Shown in pieces: positions 18,101-26,843 of a stretch of 64,000 bases of DNA; within the stretch, counting starts at the first letter, position 1; every line of letters begins with the position of its first letter. The stretch covers positions 1 through 64,000 of the forward strand of contig CAVXFS010000005.1 of NCBI GenBank assembly GCA_963761115.1, in the 5' to 3' direction. This DNA comes from CAVXFS01 sp963761115. Its GTDB lineage: Bacteria; Pseudomonadota; Gammaproteobacteria; Burkholderiales; Gallionellaceae. Both the position numbers and the translations under genes were made by a program. The notes below the pieces were generated by a model, which was not told where the DNA came from, searched no databases, and worked only from the letters and a program-made list of their open reading frames with translations.

Positions 18101-18967
18101 ATGACACCATTGGTCAGCATCATTCTGCCTGCCTACAATGCAGAGGAAACTGTTGCGGATGCGATCGCATCCATTCTGTTGCAGACCTACCTGAATTGGG
18201 AATTGCTGTTTATCGATGACGGCTCCCGTGACGGGACATTGAAAATCGTCAGGCAGTTTAAGGATCCGCGCATCAGGATATATGCGGATGGCAGAAACAT
18301 GAGGCTTTCGGCACGCCTGAACGAGGGGATAGACCATGCCGGCGGAAAGTATCTGGCGCGAATGGATGCCGACGATCTGTGCTTCCCTGATCGGCTGGCG
18401 CGACAGGTGGAATATCTTGAAAGTCACCCTGAGATCGATCTGTTGGGAACCTCGGCCATTCTGTTCAATCCTGCTGGAGATGTCACGGGTCGCTTCCCGT
18501 TCCGTCAGACGCATGACGAGATCTGCAGGCATCCCTGGAATGGATTCTACCTTCCCCATCCCACCTGGATGGGGCGGGTCGAGTGGTTCAGAAGTCACCA
18601 TTACCGCATACCGGAAATCGAACGAGCCGAAGACCAGGATCTGCTCCTGCGCAGTTACCCGGGCAGCCGGTTTGCCTGCCTGCAGGAGATACTGTTTGCG
18701 TATCGGGTGCGTGACAAGCCGTTGCTTCGGGTCAGCAGGGTTGCCAGGAGGAATTTTTTGCGTGCGCAAATGCAGGAATTTTATTTTCGTTCTGAATGGC
18801 AATATTTGCTGCTGGCGGTATCGATGTTCGTCGTCAAGAGCGCGGCTGACATCTGGCGAGTCCTGTGGGACGGTAACGCCAGACATGCGACTGCCGATCC
18901 GGAAGGAGATGCTGCAAGTCTTGAAACGCTGAGATTGCACATAGCTTCCTGCAGGGATGGGCTGTGA
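18101..18967 (+). CDS. GT2 family glycosyltransferase
   Basis: 288 aa from ATG 18101. An upstream ATG at 18005 is in frame and would add 32 residues without family likeness; neither start has a good ribosome binding site. Motifs: VSIILPAYNAEETVADAIAS, LLFIDDGSRDGT, then YLARMDADDLCFPDRLARQV (the DxDD metal motif) and HPTWMGRVEWF with RAEDQDLLLR, the usual acceptor side. Close to the WcaA/SpsA type. The end overlaps the GT4 gene by 11 bases. Donor and acceptor are unknown. Confidence 0.87.
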   Translation: MTPLVSIILPAYNAEETVADAIASILLQTYLNWELLFIDDGSRDGTLKIVRQFKDPRIRIYADGRNMRLSARLNEGIDHAGGKYLARMDADDLCFPDRLARQVEYLESHPEIDLLGTSAILFNPAGDVTGRFPFRQTHDEICRHPWNGFYLPHPTWMGRVEWFRSHHYRIPEIERAEDQDLLLRSYPGSRFACLQEILFAYRVRDKPLLRVSRVARRNFLRAQMQEFYFRSEWQYLLLAVSMFVVKSAADIWRVLWDGNARHATADPEGDAASLETLRLHIASCRDGL

Positions 18968-20240
18968 ACGCTGGCAGCACGATGATGCGACTGCAACAAG
19001 GGAAGGCGGACAGGTGACGGGCGACCAGAGCAGTTCCAGCAAGCCGGAACCACCCATCAAGCAATCCGGGATGCGGATCGCGCGCATTTCGACGGTACCC
19101 TATTTCATGGTGTCCCAGCTTGCCGGGCAGATCGCGTGCATCGTGCGCAGCGGTGCGTCGGTTACGGTGATCACCAGCGACGGACCGGAACTGGACAAGT
19201 TGCGCAATGACGTGCCATCGCTGAAGTTCATCGCAGTGGAGATCGCCCGGCGCATCGCGCCGCTGCAGGATCTGAAGGCATTGTGGCAGCTGTATGCCCT
19301 GTTTCGTCGCGAGCGCTTCGATATCATCCATTCGACCACGCCCAAGGCCGGCCTGCTTGCGGCCATCGCCGGCAGGCTGTCCGGCAATCCGGTCAGGGTG
19401 CACACTTTCACCGGCCAGCCCTGGGTGCACCTGGGCGGGCCGATGCGCTGGTTCGCGCGCCGCAGCGACTGGCTGATCGGCAAGCTGAATACGCGTTGTT
19501 ATGCCGACAGCGAGAGCCAGCGGCAATTCCTGGTGCGGCAAGGGATCGTCGCCGTCGATCGATTGTCCGTGATCGGCGCCGGTTCGATCGCCGGCGTGGA
19601 CCTTGAACGGTTCGACGGCGCTCGTTTTCCCGCTGCGCAACGTGCCGCCTTGAAGCACGCATCGGGCATTCCGCAAACAGCTCAGGTGCTGCTGTTCGTT
19701 GGGCGCATCACGGCCGACAAAGGGGTCAACGAGCTGCTGCGCGCGTTCCGGCAGTTGCAGAAATGCGGCCTTGCCGTGCATCTGCTGCTGGTGGGGCCGT
19801 TCGATCCGGCAAGCGGCGGTGAACAGGACTTGCGGCATGCTATCGACGACGTAGCGGATACGCATGTCGTCGGTTACACCGACTGTCCCGAGCAATACAT
19901 GGCTATCGCGGATATCCTTTGCCTGCCAAGTTACCGCGAGGGATTCGGCACGGTAGTGATCGAGGCTGCCGCCATGGGCGTGCCGACGGTGGGGACGGAT
20001 ATATACGGCCTGTCGGATGCGGTGGTGCAGGGAGAGACCGGGATGCTGGTGCCGCCGCGCGATGCTTCCGCACTGGCAGACGCATTGCAACACCTGCTGC
20101 AGGATGATGCGCAGCGCTTGCATCTGGGGCAGGCCGCCAGAACACGGGTGCAGAATCTGTTTGACGCCAGGCAGGTGAACGAAAACGTGATCGAGGAATA
20201 TCGCCGGCTGCTCGATTCATGGGTGTCGGTCGATGGATAA
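18957..20240 (+). CDS. GT4 family glycosyltransferase
   Basis: 427 aa from ATG 18957; ATG 19071 (MRIARISTVPYFMVSQL) matches the family start better and would give 389 aa. N-terminal half: FDIIHSTTPKAGLLAAIAGR and the HTFTGQPWVHLGG region, typical of the WbpH/PglA-like GT4 subgroup. C-terminal half: VLLFVGRITADKGVNELL and PSYREGFGTVVIEAAAMGVP, carrying the E-x7-E motif that holds the nucleotide sugar. Cytoplasmic. A short N-terminal frame beginning MDKIAIVVPAR overlaps its stop region. In similar loci this enzyme adds the second sugar to the lipid-linked HexNAc, but that is inference. Confidence 0.87.
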   Translation: MGCERWQHDDATATREGGQVTGDQSSSSKPEPPIKQSGMRIARISTVPYFMVSQLAGQIACIVRSGASVTVITSDGPELDKLRNDVPSLKFIAVEIARRIAPLQDLKALWQLYALFRRERFDIIHSTTPKAGLLAAIAGRLSGNPVRVHTFTGQPWVHLGGPMRWFARRSDWLIGKLNTRCYADSESQRQFLVRQGIVAVDRLSVIGAGSIAGVDLERFDGARFPAAQRAALKHASGIPQTAQVLLFVGRITADKGVNELLRAFRQLQKCGLAVHLLLVGPFDPASGGEQDLRHAIDDVADTHVVGYTDCPEQYMAIADILCLPSYREGFGTVVIEAAAMGVPTVGTDIYGLSDAVVQGETGMLVPPRDASALADALQHLLQDDAQRLHLGQAARTRVQNLFDARQVNENVIEEYRRLLDSWVSVDG

Positions 20241-20310
20241 GATAGCCATAGTGGTGCCGGCTCGATGCAGTTTGTGCGACAGTCGATTTTTTCAATGTAG
20301 CTACAAGTGA
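20233..20310 (+). pseudogene. possible truncated glycan gene start
   Basis: A 25-codon frame opens at ATG 20233 overlapping the GT4 stop: MDKIAIVVPARCSLCDSRF and six more residues, then TGA. The first eleven residues look like the start of a GT2 or nucleotidyltransferase protein, and the rest does not continue either family. It may be the scar of a deleted gene between the GT4 gene and galE. It is too short to name. Confidence 0.3.
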
Positions 20311-20320
20311 GCGTGACGAG

Positions 20321-21361
20321 ATGGATTCATTGATTTCAGTATCATCCGGTGCAGTATTGGTCACCGGTGGCGCCGGTTATATCGGCTCGCATGCCTGCGT
20401 GGAGTTGCTGCGGGCCGGGCACGAGGTCATCGTGTTCGATAACCTGTGCAACAGCAAAGCCGGTGTGATCGATCGCATTGCGCAGATCGCCGGACGCCGA
20501 CCCGTTTTCATTGCCGGAGACATTCGCGACAGGGAAGCGCTGGAGCGGGTCTTTACCGATCATGCCATTGCCGCAGTGTTGCATTTCGCCGGACTCAAGT
20601 CGGTGGGCGAGTCGGTTGCGCAGCCGCTGGAATATTACGACAACAACGTGTACGGCAGCATGGTGCTGCTCGATATCATGGATCGGCATGATGTCAGGAC
20701 GCTGGTGTTCAGTTCATCCGCCACCGTGTACGGCACGCCGGCTACGCTGCCGATCCGCGAAGATTTTCCGCTGGGGGCGGCCAACCCTTACGGGCGTTCG
20801 AAGATCATGGTGGAGGAAATGCTGCGTGACCTCGCCATCGCCGATCCGCACTGGCGCATCGCGCTGCTGCGCTATTTCAATCCGGTCGGCGCGCATGAAA
20901 GCGGGTTGATCGGAGAAAGCCCGAATGGCATCCCGAACAATCTGATGCCCTACATCAGTCAGGTGGCGGCGGGAAAACTGCAAGTCCTGTCGGTATATGG
21001 CGACGATTATGCGACGCCCGACGGCACCGGTGTGCGCGACTACATCCATGTGGTGGACCTGGCCAGGGGACACCTGGCGGCGCTCGATCACCTGGGCGGG
21101 AATGCCGGCGTGATCACCGTGAATCTTGGTACCGGGGAAGGATACAGCGTGCTCGACATGGTGCATGCCTTCGAGCGGGCGAGCGGCAAATCGATCCCGT
21201 TCCGCATCGTCGGGCGCCGCGCGGGCGACATCGCAGCGTGCTACACCGATCCGCAACTTGCGCTAACTCTGCTGGGCTGGCAGGCAGAACTCGACCTGGA
21301 GCGGATGTGCCGCGACACCTGGCGCTGGCAGCAATGGGCAGTGATGCATGAATCCGGATAA
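20321..21361 (+). CDS. galE: UDP-glucose 4-epimerase
   Basis: 346 aa, the standard GalE length. NAD-binding TGGAGYIGSHACVELL (15-30), SSSATVYG and the catalytic tyrosine-lysine PYGRSK (Y157, K161), then RYFNPVGAHESGLIGESPNG and GVRDYIHVVDLARGH, all strongly conserved in GalE. It interconverts UDP-Glc and UDP-Gal (possibly also the GlcNAc/GalNAc pair), supplying galactose to the surface glycan. It ends 14 bases inside the start of the wbpV-like gene. The 80 bases upstream, which follow the GT4 gene, contain no clear promoter. Confidence 0.95.
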   Translation: MDSLISVSSGAVLVTGGAGYIGSHACVELLRAGHEVIVFDNLCNSKAGVIDRIAQIAGRRPVFIAGDIRDREALERVFTDHAIAAVLHFAGLKSVGESVAQPLEYYDNNVYGSMVLLDIMDRHDVRTLVFSSSATVYGTPATLPIREDFPLGAANPYGRSKIMVEEMLRDLAIADPHWRIALLRYFNPVGAHESGLIGESPNGIPNNLMPYISQVAAGKLQVLSVYGDDYATPDGTGVRDYIHVVDLARGHLAALDHLGGNAGVITVNLGTGEGYSVLDMVHAFERASGKSIPFRIVGRRAGDIAACYTDPQLALTLLGWQAELDLERMCRDTWRWQQWAVMHESG

Positions 21362-22527
21362 TTCCAGATCGCCCGGCATAACCGGGACGGCGCTGGTCAC
21401 CGGCGCCAGCGGCTTCGTTGGCACAGCGCTGTGCCGCCGGTTGGCGGAAGCGGGCGTCAATGTGGTGGCGGCAATCAGGCGACCAGTCGAAAATTCACAA
21501 GTCCCAACGCGCCCTTCTTCTTTCGTGGAGAGTTCGAGATCCCACGTCCCCTCCCCCTGGCAGGGGGAGGGTTAGGGAGGGGGTTGAGACTTCGCATACC
21601 CACAGTCCCAACCCCCATCCTAGTTGCCCCCTCGCTTCGCTCTCCCCCTCTGCCAGGGGGAAGGAACGTAGTGATTCCAGCGCCATTCCTGATATCAGGC
21701 AAGTTGTCGTCGGCGATATCAATGGCACTACGGATTGGGAGGCTGCGCTGCCCGGCGTCGAAGTGGTGTTCCACCTTGCAGCACGCGCCCACGTGCTGCG
21801 GGAAACGGCCGCCGATCCGCTGGCGGCGTTCCGCAGGACCAACGTGGCTGGAACCGAACGGCTGGCGCGCAGCGCGGCGGCGGCGGGGGTCAGGCGTCTG
21901 GTCTATGTCAGCTCGGTTGGGGTGAACGGGCTGTACACCCAAGCCGACAGGAGATTCTCCGAGATCGACGTGCCGCAGCCGCACAATGATTACGCGCTGT
22001 CAAAATGGGAAGCGGAGCAGGCGTTGACGCGCATCGGCGCCGAGACCGGCTTGCAGATCGTCATCGTGCGGCCGCCCCTGGTCTATGGCCCCGCTGCACC
22101 GGGCAACTTTGCGCAGTTGCTGGCGGTTGTCGCCAAGGGGATGCCGCTGCCATTCGCTTCCGTGCGCAACCGGCGCAGCCTGGTTTATATCGGCAATCTG
22201 GTGGATGCGCTGATCACCTGCGCCACTGCTCCCGCCGCCGCCGGGGAAACTTATCTGCTAGGCGATGACGAAGATGTGTCGACGCCCGAATTGCTGCGCA
22301 AGCTGGCGCAGGCATTGAACCTGCCGGCGCGCCTGTTGCCCTGCCCATCTGCCTTGCTGCTGCTGGCCGGAAGCATGACCGGCAAGCGTGAACAGGTGGA
22401 GCGGTTGCTGGGTTCGCTGCAGGTGGATAGTGGTAAAATCCGCCGCGAACTGAATTGGCATCCGCCTTACACCCTGGAACAAGGGTTACAAACCGTCGCC
22501 GACTGGTGGCGCCACAGAGAGATATGA
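21348..22527 (+). pseudogene. WbpV-like nucleotide-sugar 4-reductase/epimerase, interrupted by a repeat
   Basis: Starts at ATG 21348: TALVTGASGFVGTALCRRLAEAGVNVVAAIRRP is an SDR NAD-binding region. That frame runs into a palindromic G/C-rich repeat (about 21536-21668) and stops at 21575. After the repeat the SDR resumes one frame over: DIRQVVVGDINGTTDWEAAL, VVFHLAARAHVL, YVSSVGVNG, YALSKWEAEQAL (Y-x3-K), IVRPPLVYGP, to 22527. That second frame reads through the repeat without a stop from 21418. The gene sits directly before wbpL- and wbpM-like genes, as wbpV does in Pseudomonas aeruginosa, where it reduces a UDP-4-keto-6-deoxy-HexNAc. Either the gene is dead, or a one-base sequence error hides an in-frame insertion in a loop. 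Confidence 0.82.
21536..21668. repeat. REP-like palindromic repeat, copy A (inside wbpV-like gene)
   Basis: About 133 bases. The left end holds a perfect 10-base stem with a one-base centre at 21550-21570 (CCTCCCCCTG / CAGGGGGAGG), followed by GTTAGGGAGGGGGTTGAGAC. A spacer follows, then ACCCCCATCC and a right arm with CTCTCCCCC and GCCAGGGGGAAGGAACG. Copies B (25401-25547, same orientation) and C (47681-47783, reverse complement) share these arms. It lies in coding sequence and is translatable in one frame as Pro/Gly/Ser-rich residues. Confidence 0.85.
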
Positions 22528-23504
22528 CACATTACGCGCCGGTAGTTTCCGTATTCATCACCATGTTGCTGACCACCATCCTGTTGCTGAGCAAGGTCGG
22601 CAAGGAGATCCAGGACGTTCCCAACGAACGCTCCCTGCACGAGACGCCGGTGCCGCGCATCGGTGGTGTCGGGTTGATGGCGGGGATCTTCTGCGGCTGG
22701 GCGTTGATGTTCAAGTTTCTGGCATGGTGGGTGGTGGTGCCGGCGATCATCCTGCTCGTGGTTTCATTGCTCGATGACGTGCATGGCCTGCCGGTGCGCC
22801 GGCGCCTGCTGGCGCATGTCGCCGCAGCCGCCATCCTGGTAGTCGGCTCCGGCGTGCTGTGGCAAAGTGCGGTGCTGGGTCTGGTTGTGCTGCTGTATGT
22901 GGTGTGGATGACCAACCTCTACAATTTCATGGATGGTTCGGATGGGCTGGCCGGCGGCATGACGTTCTTCGGTTTTACCGCATACGGGGTCGCGGCGCTG
23001 ATGCATGGCGACGACACCCTGGCGATGCTGAATTTTTCGGTCGGGGGAGCGTCATTGGGCTTCCTTTATTTCAATGCTCATCCGGCCAAGGTGTTCATGG
23101 GCGATGCGGGTTCCATCCCGCTGGGATTTTTGTCTGCCGCGATGGGGGTGTGGGGCTGGCAGAGCGGCGCCTGGCCGGCCTGGTTCCCGCTGCTGGTGTT
23201 TTCCCCGTTCGTGGTCGATGCCACCGTCACCCTGTTCAAGCGCACGCTGCGCGGCGATAAAATATGGCATGCACATCGTGAACATTACTATCAAAGGATG
23301 GTGCAGATGGGTTACGGCCACCGCAATACCGCCTGGCTGGAATATGTGCTGATGCTGGCGGCGGGCATTTCCTCGATCCTGGCCATCGGCGGGCCGCCCG
23401 GGCTGCCGTGGAAGTTGTTCATCGCCTGGGGCATGGTCTATGCGGTGCTGATGCTGGCGCTGGACTGGCGCTGGAAGATCTATCTGCGGGAACAGCATGG
23501 CTAA
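22524..23504 (+). CDS. WbpL/WecA-like glycosyl-1-phosphate transferase (O-antigen initiation)
   Basis: 326 aa from ATG 22524 (ATGA overlap with the previous gene). A polytopic membrane protein of the MraY/WecA family, with about ten hydrophobic segments. Diagnostic motifs are VPNERSLHETPVPRIGG near the N-terminus, LDDVHGLPVRRR, the catalytic NFMDGSDGLAGG, FMGDAGSIPLGF and the cytoplasmic HAHREHYYQRMVQMG loop. Such enzymes transfer a HexNAc-1-phosphate (in WbpL: QuiNAc, FucNAc or GlcNAc) from a UDP donor to undecaprenyl phosphate at the inner membrane, starting O-antigen synthesis. Its position between wbpV-like and wbpM-like genes supports that role. Confidence 0.9.
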   Translation: MTHYAPVVSVFITMLLTTILLLSKVGKEIQDVPNERSLHETPVPRIGGVGLMAGIFCGWALMFKFLAWWVVVPAIILLVVSLLDDVHGLPVRRRLLAHVAAAAILVVGSGVLWQSAVLGLVVLLYVVWMTNLYNFMDGSDGLAGGMTFFGFTAYGVAALMHGDDTLAMLNFSVGGASLGFLYFNAHPAKVFMGDAGSIPLGFLSAAMGVWGWQSGAWPAWFPLLVFSPFVVDATVTLFKRTLRGDKIWHAHREHYYQRMVQMGYGHRNTAWLEYVLMLAAGISSILAIGGPPGLPWKLFIAWGMVYAVLMLALDWRWKIYLREQHG

Positions 23505-25332
23505 ACTCAGCGTGCGCAACCTGCTGGCCATGCTGCATGATGTCGTCGCAGCGGCGCTGGCATGGGTGCTGGCCTACCAGTTGCGCTTCGACTTTGACCT
23601 GCCGTCCCATTTCGAGCAGGAAATGTGGGATACGCTGGTCTGGGTGGTGCCGCTGCAGGGTGTGATCTTCTGGGGCTTTGGCCTGTACCGCGGCATGTGG
23701 CGCTATGCCAGCGTCAACGACCTGCGGCGCATAGCATTGTCCGTGATATTCGCCGCCGGCATGATAGCGCTGGTGTTGTGGATGTTCCGCGTCGATGCGG
23801 TGGTGCCCCGTTCGGTGCTGATCTTCGACCCGATACTGCTGCTGCTGATCATGGGTGGCAGCCGTTTCATCTATCGCCTGTGGCGCGAGCAGGGCCTGTA
23901 CAGCAAAGTCAAATTGACCGGCGAGCCGGTGCTGATCCTGGGGGCGGGCGATGCGGCGGTCAACCTGTCCAAGGAGTTGTCACGCAGCAGGGATTGGCAC
24001 CAGGTCGGATTCCTCGCCAACGATCCCGACAAGCTGGGACACACGCTGAATGGCATCCGCGTACTGGGCACCATCGACACCCTGGCGGAGTGGACGGCAA
24101 GAATGAATGTCAGCCAGGTCATCATCGCCATGCCGGAAGCGCCGCATCGCGAGCGCAAGCAGGCGATCGAACTGTGCGGCAAGGAAGGCATCAAGGCGCT
24201 GACGGTGCCATCGTTCGATGACTTGCTGAGCGGGCGCGTGGCGGTGTCGCAATTGCGCGCAGTGGAGCTGGACGATCTGCTCGGGCGCGATCCGGTGCAG
24301 CTGGATGATGCCGGATTGCATGGCTTGCTCAACGACAATGTGGTGCTGGTCACCGGTGCCGGTGGTTCCATCGGCTCCGAATTGTGCCGCCAGATACTGC
24401 GCTATGCGCCGCGCACCATGCTGCTGCTGGATGCCGGTGAATTCGCGCTGTATACGATCGAGCAGGAGCTGGTAAAGAGTGATCCGCAACAGAAGATGAT
24501 ATTTCTCGCGGGCGACGTGCGCGACAAGGCCCGGGTCGAAGAAGTCCTCGCGACCTGGCAGCCCAGCGTGATATTCCATGCCGCCGCTTACAAGCATGTG
24601 CCGCTGATGGAAGTGGACAATGCCTGGCAGGCAGTTCGCAACAACGTGCTGGGAACCTGGACCATCGCCGCCGCAGCGAAGCGCCTCGGCGTGAAAAAAT
24701 TCGTGCTGATCTCCACCGACAAGGCGGTCAATCCGACCAATGTGATGGGCGCAACCAAACGACTGGCGGAAATGGTGTGCCAGGGATTGCAGCAGGGAGC
24801 AGACACCAGCTATGTCATGGTGCGTTTTGGTAATGTGCTGGGCAGCAATGGCAGCGTCATCCCGAAGTTTCGCGAGCAGATCGCCAGCGGCGGCCCGGTC
24901 ACCGTCACCCATCCGGAGATCAACCGCTACTTCATGTCGATCCCGGAAGCGACCCAGCTGGTGCTGCAGGCCGGGCTGATGGGACAGGGCGGCGAGATCT
25001 TCGTGCTCGACATGGGCGAGCCGGTGAAGATCGTCGACCTGGCGCGCGACATGATCCGCCTGTCCGGCTTCAGCGATGACGACATCCGCATCGAATTCAC
25101 CGGCCTGCGTCCCGGCGAAAAATTGTTCGAGGAATTGCTCTCCGACGACGAGCACACCCTGACCACCCCTCATCCGAAGCTGCGCATCGCGCGCGCGCGC
25201 GCGGTGGATGCCGCCTGGCTGGCAGAGTTGCAGGAGATCCTGATCTCGCGCGCCACGCTGGACGATGCCGAGGCGAGAAGTCTGCTGCGGCAGTGGGTCC
25301 CCGAGTACGTGCCGGGCGCGAAACAAGTTTAA
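23497..25332 (+). CDS. wbpM: WbpM/CapD/FlaA1-type UDP-GlcNAc 4,6-dehydratase
   Basis: 611 aa, the long membrane-anchored form. Four hydrophobic segments lie within about 1-125, then a CoA-binding-like domain (VLILGAGDAAVNLSKEL) and an SDR dehydratase domain with GAGGSIG (287-293). The catalytic tyrosine of ordinary SDRs is replaced by methionine: STDKAVNPTNVMGATKR (M416, K420), as in WbpM and FlaA1. The product would be UDP-2-acetamido-2,6-dideoxy-4-keto-hexose, to be reduced by the WbpV-like enzyme next door. It overlaps the wbpL-like gene by 8 bases and ends the polysaccharide locus; repeat copy B follows. Confidence 0.92.
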   Translation: MAKLSVRNLLAMLHDVVAAALAWVLAYQLRFDFDLPSHFEQEMWDTLVWVVPLQGVIFWGFGLYRGMWRYASVNDLRRIALSVIFAAGMIALVLWMFRVDAVVPRSVLIFDPILLLLIMGGSRFIYRLWREQGLYSKVKLTGEPVLILGAGDAAVNLSKELSRSRDWHQVGFLANDPDKLGHTLNGIRVLGTIDTLAEWTARMNVSQVIIAMPEAPHRERKQAIELCGKEGIKALTVPSFDDLLSGRVAVSQLRAVELDDLLGRDPVQLDDAGLHGLLNDNVVLVTGAGGSIGSELCRQILRYAPRTMLLLDAGEFALYTIEQELVKSDPQQKMIFLAGDVRDKARVEEVLATWQPSVIFHAAAYKHVPLMEVDNAWQAVRNNVLGTWTIAAAAKRLGVKKFVLISTDKAVNPTNVMGATKRLAEMVCQGLQQGADTSYVMVRFGNVLGSNGSVIPKFREQIASGGPVTVTHPEINRYFMSIPEATQLVLQAGLMGQGGEIFVLDMGEPVKIVDLARDMIRLSGFSDDDIRIEFTGLRPGEKLFEELLSDDEHTLTTPHPKLRIARARAVDAAWLAELQEILISRATLDDAEARSLLRQWVPEYVPGAKQV

Positions 25333-25655
25333 TTCGGTGAGTTAATACTTAGCGATATTGTCCTGCCCTTCGCAAGCTCTCCTCCTCTTAAAGATGGAAG
25401 GAGTCGAGTCCCCTCCCCCATGCAGGGGGAGGGTTAGGGTGGGGGTAGAGACTATGCATGCCCACATGCCTGTGGCATATCCACCGTCCTACCCCCATCC
25501 CAGGGCCCCCTCGCTGCGCTCTCCCCCGCTGCAAGGGGGAAGGAGCGAAAACCAAGTTGTTTAATGGTGCGCGGTTTTATTGTCCTCTTGGATGTAATTG
25601 AGTCATCTGAGGTAAACTGAGCTTCATTGCATTAACGGTTTATTGGATCTACACC
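25333..25655. other. intergenic region between wbpM-like gene and aroC
   Basis: 323 bases. The centre is occupied by repeat copy B. The remaining 108 bases before aroC are A/T-rich compared with the surroundings and should hold the aroC promoter, but no strong -35/-10 pair is visible. No open frame looks real here. Confidence 0.6.
25401..25547. repeat. REP-like palindromic repeat, copy B (intergenic)
   Basis: About 147 bases with the same arms as copy A: CCCCTCCCCC, GCAGGGGGAGGGTTAGGG, a spacer of about 45 bases that differs from copy A, then ACCCCCATCCCAGGGCCCCC, CTCTCCCCC and CAAGGGGGAAGGAGCG. The spacer itself holds a small ATGCCCACATGCCTGTGGCAT symmetry at 25457-25477. It lies between two genes and may also act as a transcription end for the O-antigen unit. 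Confidence 0.85.
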
Positions 25656-26745
25656 ATGTCTGGAAACACATTCGGCACCCTGTTCACCGTCACCTCATTC
25701 GGCGAATCGCACGGCCCCGCGCTCGGCTGCGTGGTGGACGGCTGCCCGCCGGGCATGGAACTGAGCGCCGCCGACCTGCAGCATGACCTCGACCGGCGCA
25801 AGCCCGGCACTTCGCGCCATGTCACGCAGCGGCGCGAATCCGATGCCGTGGAGATCCTCTCCGGCGTGTTCGAGGGCAAGACCACCGGCACGCCGATCGC
25901 GCTGCTGATCCGCAACGAGGACCAGCGCAGCAAGGACTACGGCACCATCGCCGAGACCTTCCGTCCCGGCCATGCCGACTACACCTACTGGCAGAAATAC
26001 GGCATCCGCGACCATCGCGGCGCCGGGCGCGCGTCTGCGCGCGAAACCGCGGTGCGCGTGGCGGCCGGCGCGATCGCGAAGAAGTGGCTGCATGAAAAAT
26101 ATGGCGTGGTGATACGCGGTTATCTGTCGCAACTGGGCGAGATCGAGATCCCGTTCAGGAACTGGGACGATGTCGGCAACAACGCGTTCTTCGCTGCCGG
26201 ATGCCAGCGTGGTGCCGACGCTGGAAGATTACATGGATGCGCTGCGCAAGTCCGGCGATTCGGTCGGCGCAAAACTCACCGTGGTGGCGGAGAACGTGCC
26301 GGTCGGCCTGGGCGAGCCGGTGTTCGATCGCCTCGATGCCGAGATCGCCTATGCGCTGATGAGCATCAATGCGGTGAAGGGCGTCGAGGTCGGCGCGGGC
26401 TTCGGCAGCGTGATGCAAAAGGGCAGCGAGCACGGCGACGAACTCACGCCGGGCGGCTTCCTGTCGAACAATGCCGGCGGCATCCTCGGCGGCATCTCCA
26501 CCGGCCAGCACATCGTCGCGCATTATGCGGTCAAGCCCACCTCCAGCATCCGCCTGCCGCGCAAATCGATCAACAAGGCGGGCGAAGCCGTGGTGGTCTC
26601 CACCGAAGGCCGCCACGATCCCTGCGTCGGCATCCGCGCCACGCCGATCGGCGAAGCGATGCTGGCGTTGGTGCTGATGGATCACGCTTTGAGGCACCGC
26701 GCGCAGAACGCGGATGTGGTGTGCGCGACACCGAAGCTGCGGTAG
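25656..26745 (+). CDS. aroC: chorismate synthase, frameshifted near 26199
   Basis: Starts at ATG 25656: MSGNTFGTLFTVTSFGESHG is the classical N-terminus, followed by RRKPGTSRHVTQRRESD and GRASARETAVRVAAGAIA. At about 26195-26202 one extra base moves the frame; the rest (ASVVPTLEDYMDALRKSGDS, GEPVFDRLDAEIAYALMSIN, GGFLSNNAGGILGGISTGQ, GRHDPCVGIRATPI) continues to the TAG at 26743-26745. The joined length, about 362 aa, is normal. AroC makes chorismate from EPSP using reduced FMN, the last step of the shikimate pathway. As this step is normally essential and single copy, a sequence error is the best explanation. Confidence 0.9.
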
Positions 26746-26819
26746 GTTGGGCTGAACTTGTGAAGCCCAATATTCACCGTACAAAATCGTTGGGCTTCGT
26801 TTCACTCAGCCCAACCCAC
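26744..26819. repeat. nested inverted repeat after aroC (second REP type)
   Basis: Outer arms GGTTGGGCTGA (26745-26755) and TCAGCCCAACC (26806-26816) are exact complements; inner arms GAAGCCCAA (26762-26770) and TTGGGCTTC (26790-26798) are too. It begins at the aroC stop codon, so it probably ends aroC transcripts. A related half site, TCAGCCCAACC followed by TACGGGCTTG, occurs at 32085-32103. Confidence 0.75.
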
Positions 26820-26843
26820 GTAATCGCGGCGGAAGGATGATAT

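Noticed and set aside
17429..20123. Long - strand frames of 552 and 429 codons opposite the epimerase, GT2 and GT4 genes
   Set aside because: No domain likeness, Arg/His/Gln-rich composition typical of antisense frames in G+C-rich DNA, and they lie opposite genes with clear motifs.
23980..25326. A 448-codon - strand frame
   Set aside because: Antisense of the wbpM-like gene; His/Gln-rich without motifs.
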